Below are positions 8,724 to 17,355 of a DNA stretch of 64,000 nt, piece by piece (positions within the stretch are counted from its first letter, which is position 1; every line of letters begins with the position of its first letter). The position numbers and the translations under genes are program-made. Below the pieces are notes generated by a model that searched no databases, had not been told where the DNA came from, and saw only the letters and a program-made list of their open reading frames with translations. Origin of the DNA: an uncultured Clostridia bacterium (lineage in GTDB: Bacteria > Bacillota > Clostridia > UMGS1810); the NCBI GenBank assembly GCA_934481345.1, contig CAKSPF010000006.1, positions 62,001 to 126,000 of the forward strand. Direction: 5' to 3'.

Positions 8724-9578
8724 ATGATAGGCTTGGTTGTTGAAGGCGGCGCCAGCAGAACATATTTTTCCGTAGGCGTCATGGATGTGCTTATGAAATA
8801 CGGTATTCATGCCGATTACATTGTGGGGGCATCCGCCGGAATTTCAAATGCAATGAACTATGTTTCCGGTCAGCCGGGACGCGCACTGGAGATAGGTTTA
8901 AAATATGTTCCCGGCAAGGAATACTCCGGATTAAGACATATGTTTAACCCCAAAAACAGAAGTCTGTTTAATATTGATTATATCTTCAGAAAAATTCCCG
9001 ATGAGCTTGTTCCGTTTGATTACGAAGCTTTTAAGAATTATAAAGGCGAAGTCGAGGCGGCCGTTACAAATGTGCATACCGGAAAACCGGAATATTTAAA
9101 GGTCGATCCCGAAAAGGACGGCTGGGAGGTACTTGTGGCATCGTGTTCGCTCCCGATTATGTTTCCTGTCGAAAAAATCGGTGACAAGGAATATATGGAC
9201 GGCGGTATTACGGATTCAATACCGTATATGCGTGCTGTTCAGAAAGGCTGTGATAAAATCATAGTAATACTTACACGAGAACCTGCTTACAGCAAAAAGA
9301 AGTCGCGGGATGCGGAATTTGCCGCAAAATTCTTTGGTAAATATCCTAATTTCAAAACAGCGCTTCTGAACAGAAGCGATATGTACAATGGGCAGCGGGA
9401 TAAACTCAAAGAGCTTGAAAAACAGGGAAAAGCGTTTGTTTTGTATCCGAAGGATACATCTTCATGGAAGAGAACGGAAAACAGCGCAGAAATGCTTAAA
9501 ATGATGTATGATGAAGGATACCTTCAGGCAGAAAAACAAATTGCTAAAATAAAAAAATATATTGGATGTGATATTTAA
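8724..9578 (+). CDS. Patatin-like phospholipase family protein
   Basis: A 284-residue predicted serine acyl hydrolase. The patatin Ser-Asp dyad is complete: oxyanion-hole segment VEGGASR at residues 6-12, nucleophile elbow GASAG with Ser37, and the Asp of DGGITDSIP at about residue 159. No signal peptide is visible, so it is probably cytoplasmic, resembling the RssA/YjjU group that acts on phospholipids or acyl esters. Its TAA overlaps the ATG of the FAD oxidoreductase (TAATG), indicating translational coupling, and an AAGAAGG site lies just ahead of its own ATG. The substrate is unknown. Confidence 0.88.
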   Translation: MIGLVVEGGASRTYFSVGVMDVLMKYGIHADYIVGASAGISNAMNYVSGQPGRALEIGLKYVPGKEYSGLRHMFNPKNRSLFNIDYIFRKIPDELVPFDYEAFKNYKGEVEAAVTNVHTGKPEYLKVDPEKDGWEVLVASCSLPIMFPVEKIGDKEYMDGGITDSIPYMRAVQKGCDKIIVILTREPAYSKKKSRDAEFAAKFFGKYPNFKTALLNRSDMYNGQRDKLKELEKQGKAFVLYPKDTSSWKRTENSAEMLKMMYDEGYLQAEKQIAKIKKYIGCDI

Positions 9579-10987
9579 TGAGAAAAGCAGATATAGTGAT
9601 TGTAGGTTCTGGACCGTCGGGTATTTTCACGGCTTTGGAGCTTATAAGAAACTCAAGCAAAAAGAAAATAATAATCGTTGAAAAAGGAAGAGCAATCGAG
9701 GACAGGCGCTGTCCGAAATCAAAAACAAAAAAATGTGTAAACTGCAAGCCGTATTGCCACATAACAACCGGATTTTCCGGAGCCGGTGCGTTTTCCGACG
9801 GAAAGCTGTCGCTAAGCAGCGAAGTGGGCGGTGATCTTCCGCAGTTAATCGGTGACGAAATTGTTCAAAGCACTATCGATTATGCCGATAAAATTTATCT
9901 TGAATTCGGTGCGGACTCACATATTGAGGGAATAGGCAACGAGCTTGAAGTTAAGGAAATCAGAAAAAGAGCCATAAAGGCAGGACTGAAGCTCGTAGAT
10001 TGCCCGATCCGCCATTTGGGAACAGAGAAGGCGCAGAAATTATACTACGATATTGAGCAGTATCTTATCAAAAACGGTGTTGAGCTTATATTCGGATATG
10101 AGTGTACCAACATAATACTGGACGGTGACACATGCCGCGGTATATACACATCAAACGGTTCATCTCAGGATGAAATACATGCGGAGCACACAATAATCGC
10201 CACAGGGCGCAGAGGTGCGGACTGGCTTGAAAAAATCTGTGCGGCTCACAATATTGCTCACCAGCCCGGTACGGTTGATATAGGAGTGAGAGTGGAAGTA
10301 CGCAACGAGATTATGGAAAAGGTTAACCGAGTGCTTTATGAATCAAAGCTAATAGGTTATCCGAAGCCGTTTAAAAACAAAGTGAGAACTTTCTGTCAGA
10401 ATCCCGGAGGCTTTGTAAGCCAGGAAAACTACGACAACAACCTTGCGGTTGTAAACGGTCATTCATACAAGGAGCTTAAATCCTCCAACACCAATCTTGC
10501 GATACTGTGTTCGCACAATTTCAGCGAGCCGTTTAACGAGCCTATAGCGTATGCACAGAAGATAGGCGAGCTTACGAATATGCTTGCGAGCGGCAATATC
10601 CTTGTGCAGAGGTTAGGAGATATTCTGGACGGAAAACGCACATGGGCAAAAGAGCTTTCGCAGTCTAACCTTAAACCGACTCTTCCGGACGCTGTTGCGG
10701 GTGATATTACAGCGGCTATGCCGTATCGCTCAATGACGAACATTATAAACTTTATTCAGGCAATGGATACGGTTGTTCCGGGGTTTGCATCGTATGAAAC
10801 CCTGCTCTACTCTCCGGAACTTAAATTCTACAGTAACCGTATAAAAATGGACGTTGACCTCAATACAAATGTAAAAGGTCTGCACTGTCTGGGTGACTCA
10901 AGCGGCTGGACAAGAGGACTTATGATGGCTTCCGTAATGGGTATATTAATGGGAAGAAAGCTGTATGAGAGAGAAATAAACGAATAA
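9578..10987 (+). CDS. FAD-dependent oxidoreductase with a cysteine cluster
   Basis: A 469-residue flavoprotein. The N-terminus has a Rossmann FAD-binding motif (IVIVGSGPSGIFTALEL) ending in the acidic residue of IIIVEKG. Right after comes Cys45-x7-Cys53-x2-Cys56-x3-Cys60, then GFSGAGAFSDGKL. The C-terminus has GLHCLGDSSGWTRGLMMASVMG, the usual second FAD contact. This resembles the uncharacterised FAD-dependent dehydrogenases of COG2509 (from memory). The Cys cluster could hold a metal or Fe-S cluster or act as a redox centre; the sequence does not settle it. Its start overlaps the stop of the patatin-like gene. A strong terminator follows. Substrate unknown. Confidence 0.85.
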   Translation: MRKADIVIVGSGPSGIFTALELIRNSSKKKIIIVEKGRAIEDRRCPKSKTKKCVNCKPYCHITTGFSGAGAFSDGKLSLSSEVGGDLPQLIGDEIVQSTIDYADKIYLEFGADSHIEGIGNELEVKEIRKRAIKAGLKLVDCPIRHLGTEKAQKLYYDIEQYLIKNGVELIFGYECTNIILDGDTCRGIYTSNGSSQDEIHAEHTIIATGRRGADWLEKICAAHNIAHQPGTVDIGVRVEVRNEIMEKVNRVLYESKLIGYPKPFKNKVRTFCQNPGGFVSQENYDNNLAVVNGHSYKELKSSNTNLAILCSHNFSEPFNEPIAYAQKIGELTNMLASGNILVQRLGDILDGKRTWAKELSQSNLKPTLPDAVAGDITAAMPYRSMTNIINFIQAMDTVVPGFASYETLLYSPELKFYSNRIKMDVDLNTNVKGLHCLGDSSGWTRGLMMASVMGILMGRKLYEREINE

Positions 10988-10994
10988 AAAATAA

Positions 10995-11029
10995 AGCTCC
11001 GCAGAATGTTTTTTTCTGCGGAGCTGTTT
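10995..11029. terminator. Bidirectional terminator after the FAD oxidoreductase gene
   Basis: A 12-bp GC-rich stem (10995-11006 and 11014-11025) with a T-rich loop, followed by GTTTT on the plus strand and preceded by an A-rich tract that serves the minus strand. It lies between the convergent stops at 10987 and 11032. Confidence 0.9.
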
Positions 11030-11031
11030 TA

Positions 11032-11991
11032 TCAGGAGCGGAAAATTACGCAAAGCGGTTCGGTTATATTTTCAATTTCAGTGCTTAGTTTTGAAATATT
11101 TCCGTCATTTATCTTATAAAAAGTTATTTTATTGTCGCTCATATCCGCACTGACAAGAATATCGTCATAAATGTTGAAATCCCTCGGATCTCTGCCGACC
11201 GGAGCAAATCCCTTTAAAATAAGGTCATTTCCTTGGATTTTAAATACGGCTATTGAATTGTGTCCTCTGTTTGAAACGTACAAGTAACCGTCTTTTATTC
11301 TTATTGCTGCGGCAAGATTATTTTCTTTAAAGCCATCGGGCAGTGCCGGATATGTATTAAGGAGCTTTGTGTTTTCGCCGTCGTAACGGAATACGCTTAC
11401 CGATGAAGCAAGCTCGTTTACACAATACATAATTTTGCCGTCATCCGAAAATGCAAGATGTCTTGCGCCGTGCCCGTCCGGAACACGGACTTTGAATTTA
11501 AAATCAAGATTTCTGTCATAAAAATAAATACTGTCCGTTCCCAAATCCGTAACGCAGACAAATTTTTTATCGGGTGTTATTCCCACAAAATGCGTGTGCG
11601 GCATATCCTGCCGTGACGGATTAATCCCCTTTCCGCTGTGAGTATCTACTGTATCGGGAAATTTAATTACATTTCCGGAAAGGTAATTTACTGCATATAT
11701 ATCGTTATTTTCAGCCATAATATGGCATGCAACCACACCTTTTGTAGAAACAATATTTGACGGATTTACAAGCTTTCCGTTTTCATCAATATCACAGGCT
11801 ATAAGACCGCTTTCGTTACTGTTTTCAAACGGTGCGCGCAGCAGTATGTACATTTTATTATTGTCTGCCGTCATATACATCGGTCTGTCAAAATCTGTTT
11901 TTTCGCAGAATGTTATATCGGCGTTTTCATTTGTCTTGAAATGGTATATGCCTCCGTTTTCGGCACATGAAGCAATGTATAAATCTTTCAT
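11032..11991 (-). CDS. Lactonase-family seven-bladed beta-propeller protein
   Basis: A 319-residue protein with repeating YV(S/N)...V/IxVF blades, for example CVTDLGTDSIYFYD, MYCVNELASSVSVF and YVSNRGHNSIAVF, plus HLAFS and GRDPRDFNI, typical of the 6-phosphogluconolactonase (Pgl/YbhE-type) lactonase family. Such enzymes open 6-phosphogluconolactone or related sugar lactones. No signal peptide. It sits alone between two terminators, so it is likely monocistronic. No zwf or gnd gene is near, so the link to the pentose phosphate pathway rests on family membership only. Confidence 0.82.
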   Translation of the reverse strand: MKDLYIASCAENGGIYHFKTNENADITFCEKTDFDRPMYMTADNNKMYILLRAPFENSNESGLIACDIDENGKLVNPSNIVSTKGVVACHIMAENNDIYAVNYLSGNVIKFPDTVDTHSGKGINPSRQDMPHTHFVGITPDKKFVCVTDLGTDSIYFYDRNLDFKFKVRVPDGHGARHLAFSDDGKIMYCVNELASSVSVFRYDGENTKLLNTYPALPDGFKENNLAAAIRIKDGYLYVSNRGHNSIAVFKIQGNDLILKGFAPVGRDPRDFNIYDDILVSADMSDNKITFYKINDGNISKLSTEIENITEPLCVIFRS

Positions 11992-12016
11992 TTGTTTTCT
12001 CCCGGTTATTTTATTT

Positions 12017-12047
12017 AAAAAGGTGCGAAATATAATCGCACCTTTTT
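12017..12047 (-). terminator. Terminator of ileS
   Basis: A 12-bp stem (12017-12028 and 12036-12047) with the GGTGCGA core, edged by A and T runs, just past the ileS stop at 12055. Confidence 0.88.
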
Positions 12048-12054
12048 ATAAAGC

Positions 12055-14853
12055 TTAAAATTTTATTTTTTTGACAACATCGGCGCAGCGTTTGCAAAGC
12101 TTCGGATGCTCGCTGTCTGTTCCGACTGTTTTTGAGAACATCCAGCAGCGTTCGCATTTTTCGCCCTCTGCCTGTGATACCTTTATTTTTAAACCGTCAA
12201 CCTCTTCGCCGTTAAATGCGTCTTCGCAGCCACCCTTTGTTACAGCCGCATCGGAAACGATGAAGATTGTAACAAAATCTTTTTCACATTCCTTTAAGAA
12301 ATCATAAAGCTTTCCGTCTGCAAAAAGTTCAACTTTTGCGTTAAGGGAGTGGCCGATTACCTTATCTTTTCTTGCAAGTTCAAGCGCTTTGCTCACGTCT
12401 GCTCTTATTTTTTTGATGTATTCATACTTATCGTTAAGAGCCTCGTTTTCGTATTTATCATTAGCCTTCGGCATGTTGTTAAATACAACGGCATACTTAT
12501 CATCACCGGATTTATGCGGCATTGCCTGCCAGATTTCTTCCGATGTGAAGCACAATACCGGAGCGAGAAGTCTTACAAGTGAGTCAAGTATTATATACAT
12601 GGCTGTCTGTGCGCTTCTTCTCTCAAAGCTGTGTGCACCCTCTGTATAAAGTCTGTCTTTTATAATGTCAAGATAGAAGTTACTCATATCAAGAACGCAG
12701 AACTGATGTGTAGCAACCTGCATCAGATGGAAGTCGTAGGAGTCATAGTAGCCTATAACTTTTTTAACAAGGTTGTTTATCTTAAGGAGTGCAAATTTAT
12801 CAATTTCAAGCATATCATCATATGCAACCATGTCTGTTTCGGGGTTGAACCCTTTTAAGTTGCCGAGCATATAGCGGGCTGTGTTTCTTATCTTGCGGTA
12901 GCTTTCGGAAATCTGTTTAAGCATGTCGTCGCTGATTTTAACGTCAGACTGATAATCTGCCGAAACAACCCAAAGTCTTAATATATCCATACCGTATTTC
13001 TGACCGACTTTGAGCGGATCAATTCCGTTTCCGAGAGATTTGGACATTTTTCTGCCGTCCATATCAACTACAAAGCCGTGAGTTACTACGTTTTTGTAAG
13101 GAGCACCCATTCCCATAGCAACCGAAGTCAGAAGTGATGACTGGAACCAGCCTCTGTACTGATCGTTGCCTTCAAGGTACAGATCCGCCGGCCATGAAAG
13201 CTCGTCATTGCCTTCCAAAACCGCATAATGAGAAGAACCGGAGTCAAACCACACGTCCATGATGTCTTCTTCCTTGGTAAAGTCTGTGCAGCCGCATTCA
13301 GGGCATTTTGCACCGTCGGGGAGCAATTCTTTAGTATCGGATTTATACCATGCGTCCGAGCCTTTTTCTCTGAAGATTTCGGATATTTTCTCTATTGTTT
13401 CATCGTTTATAAGCTCATGTCCGCAGTTTTTGCAGTAGAATATCGGGAGAGGAACTCCCCATTTTCTCTGTCTGGAGATACACCAGTCGTTTCTGTCTTC
13501 AACCATTTTCTTGATGCGGTCTTCGCCCCATGAGGGAATCCAGTTGACATCTTCAATGGCTTTTACAGCGTCTTTTTTGAAGCCGTCTACAGAAGCAAAC
13601 CACTGTTCCGTGGCTCTGAATACGATAGGCTTTCCGCAGCGCCAGCAATGCGGATACTGGTGAGCGATAGGTTCTATTTTTACAAGTGAATTTGTGGATT
13701 TTAAGTTTTCCAAAATAGCTTCGTTTGACTTTTCGTAGTACATTCCTGCGAACGGACCGGCTTCTGCGGTCTGATAACCCTTGGAATCAACCGGAACGAC
13801 AATCGGAACATCATAATTTCTGCATGCGATAAAGTCGTCGGCACCAAATCCGGGGGCGGTGTGTACGCAGCCGGTACCTGCATCAAGAGTTACATGGTCG
13901 CCTACAATTACCAGAGAATCTCTGTCGAGGAACGGATGGTAGCAGGTGATGTATTCCAAATCCTGACCGATAAATTCCTTTACAATCTCATAGCTTTCCA
14001 GACCTGCAATCTGAGCGAAGTTTTCCGCAAGCTCTTTTGCCACAACGTAATATTCACCGTTTGCGGAAATAAGCGCGTATTCAAACTTAGGATTGAGAGA
14101 AATCGCTACGTTTCCGGGGAGAGTCCAGGTTGTTGTCGTCCATATTACAAAGAATATCTTTGACTTGTCAAATCCGTCAAACATTCCCTTATCATCTTTA
14201 ACGCGGAATTTTACATATATTGAGTTGGTTTCGTCTTCTTTGTATTCGATTTCTGCTTCTGCAAGTGCAGTTTCGCAGCCGGTGCACCAATATACCGGTT
14301 TCATTCCTTTATAAATAAAGTTTTTCTTTGCCATTGCGCCGAAAACCTTTACCTGCTTTGCTTCAAATTCCGGATTGAGCGTTATATAAGGGTGGTCAAA
14401 ATCGCCCAGAACGCCGAGCTGCTTAAATTGCTGCTTTTGATTTTCGATATATCCCACAGCAAATTCACGGCAGATTTTTCTAAACTCCGACACGTCCATC
14501 TCATTTCGGTTTACTTTAAGCTTTTTGATAGCTTTTACCTCTATGGGCAGGCCGTGAGTATCCCATCCGGGAACATAAGGAGCTTTAAAGCCGCTCATGT
14601 TTTTGTAGCGCACGATAATGTCCTTTAATATTTTATTTAAGCTATGGCCCATATGAATGTCGCCGTTTGCGAACGGAGGACCGTCGTGCAAAACGAATTT
14701 CGGTTTGCCGTCGTTTTTCTCCATAAGCTTATAGTACAGTCTTTCTTCGTCCCACTTCTTAACCATTTCCGGCTCTTTCTGTGCCAGATTTGCTCTCATA
14801 GAGAACTCGGTTTCGGGAAGATTAAGGGTTTCTTTGTAATCTAATTCTTCCAC
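12055..14853 (-). CDS. ileS: Isoleucyl-tRNA synthetase
   Basis: IleS charges tRNA-Ile and edits valine. The 932 residues contain the class I signatures [13 protein letters not shown] (HIGH box) and [11 protein letters not shown] (KMSKS box), the CP1 editing domain between them, and a C-terminal zinc finger with CERCW and CKRC pairs, as in the bacterial-type enzyme. The start is a GTG at 14853 with AAAAGGAG upstream. It follows divIVA by 47 bases and closes the long minus-strand series. No T-box leader lies directly in front; the gap is too short, so any amino-acid control would have to act further up. Confidence 0.97.
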   Translation of the reverse strand: MEELDYKETLNLPETEFSMRANLAQKEPEMVKKWDEERLYYKLMEKNDGKPKFVLHDGPPFANGDIHMGHSLNKILKDIIVRYKNMSGFKAPYVPGWDTHGLPIEVKAIKKLKVNRNEMDVSEFRKICREFAVGYIENQKQQFKQLGVLGDFDHPYITLNPEFEAKQVKVFGAMAKKNFIYKGMKPVYWCTGCETALAEAEIEYKEDETNSIYVKFRVKDDKGMFDGFDKSKIFFVIWTTTTWTLPGNVAISLNPKFEYALISANGEYYVVAKELAENFAQIAGLESYEIVKEFIGQDLEYITCYHPFLDRDSLVIVGDHVTLDAGTGCVHTAPGFGADDFIACRNYDVPIVVPVDSKGYQTAEAGPFAGMYYEKSNEAILENLKSTNSLVKIEPIAHQYPHCWRCGKPIVFRATEQWFASVDGFKKDAVKAIEDVNWIPSWGEDRIKKMVEDRNDWCISRQRKWGVPLPIFYCKNCGHELINDETIEKISEIFREKGSDAWYKSDTKELLPDGAKCPECGCTDFTKEEDIMDVWFDSGSSHYAVLEGNDELSWPADLYLEGNDQYRGWFQSSLLTSVAMGMGAPYKNVVTHGFVVDMDGRKMSKSLGNGIDPLKVGQKYGMDILRLWVVSADYQSDVKISDDMLKQISESYRKIRNTARYMLGNLKGFNPETDMVAYDDMLEIDKFALLKINNLVKKVIGYYDSYDFHLMQVATHQFCVLDMSNFYLDIIKDRLYTEGAHSFERRSAQTAMYIILDSLVRLLAPVLCFTSEEIWQAMPHKSGDDKYAVVFNNMPKANDKYENEALNDKYEYIKKIRADVSKALELARKDKVIGHSLNAKVELFADGKLYDFLKECEKDFVTIFIVSDAAVTKGGCEDAFNGEEVDGLKIKVSQAEGEKCERCWMFSKTVGTDSEHPKLCKRCADVVKKIKF

Positions 14854-14900
14854 TTATATTGCAACTCCTTTTGGTAAACCCCGGTCAGGGCATTATTTTG

Positions 14901-15347
14901 TTATTCTGTCTTAAAATTATTTACAACATCTATCTGAGCATTAAGCATGCCTACAGCCTGGCTTTTGTAAAGCTCCATAGCCGTTTTGAGCTCTGCAAGC
15001 TTTCCGTTAAGCTGCTTTATGTTGTTTTCTGCTTCATCAATTATTGCTTTTGCCTTTACGTTTGCTTCGGCAATTGTAATTTCGGCTTTTTCCCTTGCGT
15101 TTTTGGATACTTCCTCAGCCGTGGTCTGAGCTATAATGAGGGAGTTTTTCATAGTATCCTCCATTGCTTTATAGCTGTCTACAAGTTTTGTAAGAGCGTT
15201 AATTTTGTCGGCAGATTCGATAGAAGATTTATAAATCTTTTCATAGTCTGCCACAATCAGCTCTATGTAGCTGTCAACCTCGTTTTTGTCATAACCGTTT
15301 AACGATTTTTTAAAGGTTTTTGTTTGTATATCCAATGGTGTTAACAT
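14901..15347 (-). CDS. divIVA: DivIVA-domain cell division/polarity protein
   Basis: DivIVA proteins bind negatively curved membrane at poles and septa through an N-terminal domain and oligomerise by coiled coil. The 148-residue product begins MLTPLDIQTKTFKKSLNGYD, the conserved lipid-binding and dimerisation segment, and continues as long heptad-patterned helices (residues about 30-140). It is shorter than B. subtilis DivIVA and could equally be a GpsB-like or SepIVA-like paralogue, but position next to ylmH and sepF is the classical DivIVA place. Start ATG at 15347. Confidence 0.88.
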   Translation of the reverse strand: MLTPLDIQTKTFKKSLNGYDKNEVDSYIELIVADYEKIYKSSIESADKINALTKLVDSYKAMEDTMKNSLIIAQTTAEEVSKNAREKAEITIAEANVKAKAIIDEAENNIKQLNGKLAELKTAMELYKSQAVGMLNAQIDVVNNFKTE

Positions 15348-15367
15348 ATTAAATCCCCCTTTATATG

Positions 15368-16138
15368 TTAAATATATTTTTTCACACTTATATGAATTCT
15401 TCCCTTGCGCGTAACGGTATTATCCGTTTCTATAATTACCTTTCCAAAACCCCTCAGCGACAGTACATCGCCGCTTTTGATATGTGCAGATACATTTTTT
15501 ACCGCACTGTGATTTATAAAAGCAAGCCCCTGCCCTATTAATGATGATATTTCCGAGCGGGATTTGCCGCACACCGCGCTGAGAACGCAGTCGAAACGCA
15601 TTGACGACACCGTAAGGCTTAATTCTTTAAACTGTCTTTGGATATTCAGTCCCGACAAATTGTCGATACGCTCGAGTTTTACCCCGGCAGACGCAACGCG
15701 CGTTAAATTTGTAATTATAAATTCCGAAATCTCTGTCGTGCAGAAAAGCACAGCATAAGAATCATTAATTACAATATCTCCCAAAAGCTCCCTTGTTATG
15801 CCGAGAGATAAAAGAGAACCGAGATAATCTCTGTGTGAATACACGCTTTTGTTTTTTGCTGTAATTTTAACGGCGCAAATCGGAAAATCCGTATTGCCAT
15901 CCAAGCTTCCGAATGCGGCAACCGTGCGGTCGGCACCGTCATAGCCTCCGAAATACGAAATCGGTATTTCGTTTGAAAACCTGCTTTCTGCAAGAAGTCT
16001 TTGTCCGGGATTTAAAAATTTTGAATACATTACCCTGCCGGTGTTGATGCTTTTTGCGGCAATATCGCACATTTTAGATAAAAACAGCTTGTCCTCGCTG
16101 TCTGTTATACCCCACAAAATCTGTTTTTTGTTTATCAT
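15368..16138 (-). CDS. ylmH: YlmH-type S4-domain RNA-binding protein
   Basis: A 256-residue protein with an N-terminal YlmH domain and a C-terminal S4 RNA-binding domain beginning near SMRFDCVLSAVCGKSRSEI. YlmH/RqcP-type proteins associate with ribosomes and, in B. subtilis, with rescue of stalled 50S complexes; the gene sits in the sepF-divIVA division cluster in many Firmicutes, as here. It begins three bases after sepF, so the two are surely co-translated. S4 residues are well kept; no truncation is seen. Confidence 0.88.
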   Translation of the reverse strand: MINKKQILWGITDSEDKLFLSKMCDIAAKSINTGRVMYSKFLNPGQRLLAESRFSNEIPISYFGGYDGADRTVAAFGSLDGNTDFPICAVKITAKNKSVYSHRDYLGSLLSLGITRELLGDIVINDSYAVLFCTTEISEFIITNLTRVASAGVKLERIDNLSGLNIQRQFKELSLTVSSMRFDCVLSAVCGKSRSEISSLIGQGLAFINHSAVKNVSAHIKSGDVLSLRGFGKVIIETDNTVTRKGRIHISVKKYI

Positions 16139-16141
16139 GGT

Positions 16142-16603
16142 CTAAAAAAAGTCGAACAGTCCCTGAGTTTTAAGCTCATCGGAGAAGTCGCCCATTATTC
16201 CCATAGTATACGGAACCACAAGCAGTATTCCGTTGGAAACCTTCTGCATGCTGCCGTCCAGTGCAAAAACCGCACCGCTCAGAAAGTCTACAATTTTCCT
16301 TGCGGTATCCTTATCAAGCTTTTCAAGGTTAACTACAACGGGTTTCTTTGATTTTAAATGTCCTGCTATCTCTGTAGCGTCACTGTATGTAGTAGGCTGC
16401 AAAACAACTACTTTAAGCTGTGTCGTAGCGTGAATATTAACAACCTTGCTTTTCTTGGATGTGTGTCCGTATGCAGGCAAATCACTGCTTTTGGATTTTG
16501 GCTGAGGAGCATATATTTCATCTTTTTCTTCAGCAAAATCCTCCTCGTCGCCTGCATCGCCGATGCCCATGAAATTCATAACCTTATTAATTAAATCACT
16601 CAT
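16142..16603 (-). CDS. sepF: Cell division protein SepF
   Basis: SepF anchors FtsZ filaments to the membrane. The 153-residue protein has the N-terminal amphipathic membrane-binding helix (MSDLINKVMNFMGIG), an acidic linker, and the C-terminal SepF core (VVVLQPTTYSDATEIAGHL, VVNLEKLDKDTARKIVDFLSG, FALDGSMQKVSNGILLVVP). Start ATG at 16603 after AGGAGG. A hairpin occupies the gap to yggS. Neighbours ylmH and divIVA are its usual division-cluster partners. Confidence 0.95.
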   Translation of the reverse strand: MSDLINKVMNFMGIGDAGDEEDFAEEKDEIYAPQPKSKSSDLPAYGHTSKKSKVVNIHATTQLKVVVLQPTTYSDATEIAGHLKSKKPVVVNLEKLDKDTARKIVDFLSGAVFALDGSMQKVSNGILLVVPYTMGIMGDFSDELKTQGLFDFF

Positions 16604-16623
16604 AACTTAAACCTTTCCTCCTG

Positions 16624-16650
16624 CCGCATATATTATATAAGCATATGCGG
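16624..16650. repeat. Inverted repeat between yggS and sepF
   Basis: CCGCATAT at 16624-16631 pairs with ATATGCGG at 16643-16650 around an 11-base AT-rich loop. No U-run follows, so it is not a standard terminator. The loop carries TATAAT on the minus strand (16632-16637), without a recognisable -35. It could be a transcript-processing or stabilising hairpin ahead of sepF. Confidence 0.55.
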
Positions 16651-16658
16651 AATATTTT

Positions 16659-17342
16659 TCATGTCTGTCTGAACAAGCCTCTGCCGAGTCTTACCATTGT
16701 TGAATTCTCTTCAACTGCAATTACATAGTCGTTACTCATGCCCATAGACAAATAATCCATAGTAACATTATCTAATTTTTTTGTTAATATGTCAACAGAA
16801 ATTTTGTACAAAGTTGAAAAAATTTGATGAAGTTTGCTGTCATCTGCTCCAAAAGGCGCCATTGTCATTAAGCCTTTTACCCGTATATTCGGCAAGCCGC
16901 ATATACTTTTTATAAATTCTGCGGTTTCTTCCGGTTTAATTCCGCTTTTGGTTTCTTCGCCCGATACATTTACCTCTACAAGAATATTCATTACCTTATT
17001 TATTTTTTGGCACTGCTTATTTATCTCTTCGGCAAGCTCAACGGATTCAACCGAATGTATCATAAAAACCTTGTCTGCAATATATTTTACTTTGTTTTTT
17101 TGAAGATTGCCTATTAGGTGCCATACGGCGGATTTATCGACTTCGTCATACTTTGAGAGCAACTCCTGAACGCGGTTTTCGCCGATGTCCGTGATGCCGA
17201 GCGATATTGCTTTGTTGATAGTCTGTGCGTCTACTGTTTTTGTAACGGCAAGAATTTTCACGCTTTCGGGATTTCTGCCTGTCCGTTTGCATGCGTCTTC
17301 AATGTTTTTTCTTATTACAGTAAGATTTTGCTCAATACTCAT
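16659..17342 (-). CDS. yggS: YggS-family pyridoxal phosphate homeostasis protein
   Basis: A 228-residue PLP-binding TIM-barrel protein (YggS/YlmE/PROSC). Motifs: KILAVTKTVDA with the PLP lysine, DIGENRVQE, WHLIGNLQKNK, VNVSGEETKSGI, GLMTM and LSMGMSNDY. The family carries PLP but has no proven enzymatic reaction; it buffers PLP and affects amino-acid pools. The ATG at 17342 follows a GGGGGTG site; the longer frame to 17420 runs into the HlyD gene and is rejected. It is next to sepF in many Firmicutes (ylmE-ylmF), consistent with its place here. Confidence 0.92.
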   Translation of the reverse strand: MSIEQNLTVIRKNIEDACKRTGRNPESVKILAVTKTVDAQTINKAISLGITDIGENRVQELLSKYDEVDKSAVWHLIGNLQKNKVKYIADKVFMIHSVESVELAEEINKQCQKINKVMNILVEVNVSGEETKSGIKPEETAEFIKSICGLPNIRVKGLMTMAPFGADDSKLHQIFSTLYKISVDILTKKLDNVTMDYLSMGMSNDYVIAVEENSTMVRLGRGLFRQT

Positions 17343-17355
17343 ATAAACACCCCCT

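Noticed and set aside
14854..14900. T-box leader before ileS
   Set aside because: The gap to divIVA is only 47 bases, far too short for a T-box, and no T-box sequence is present.
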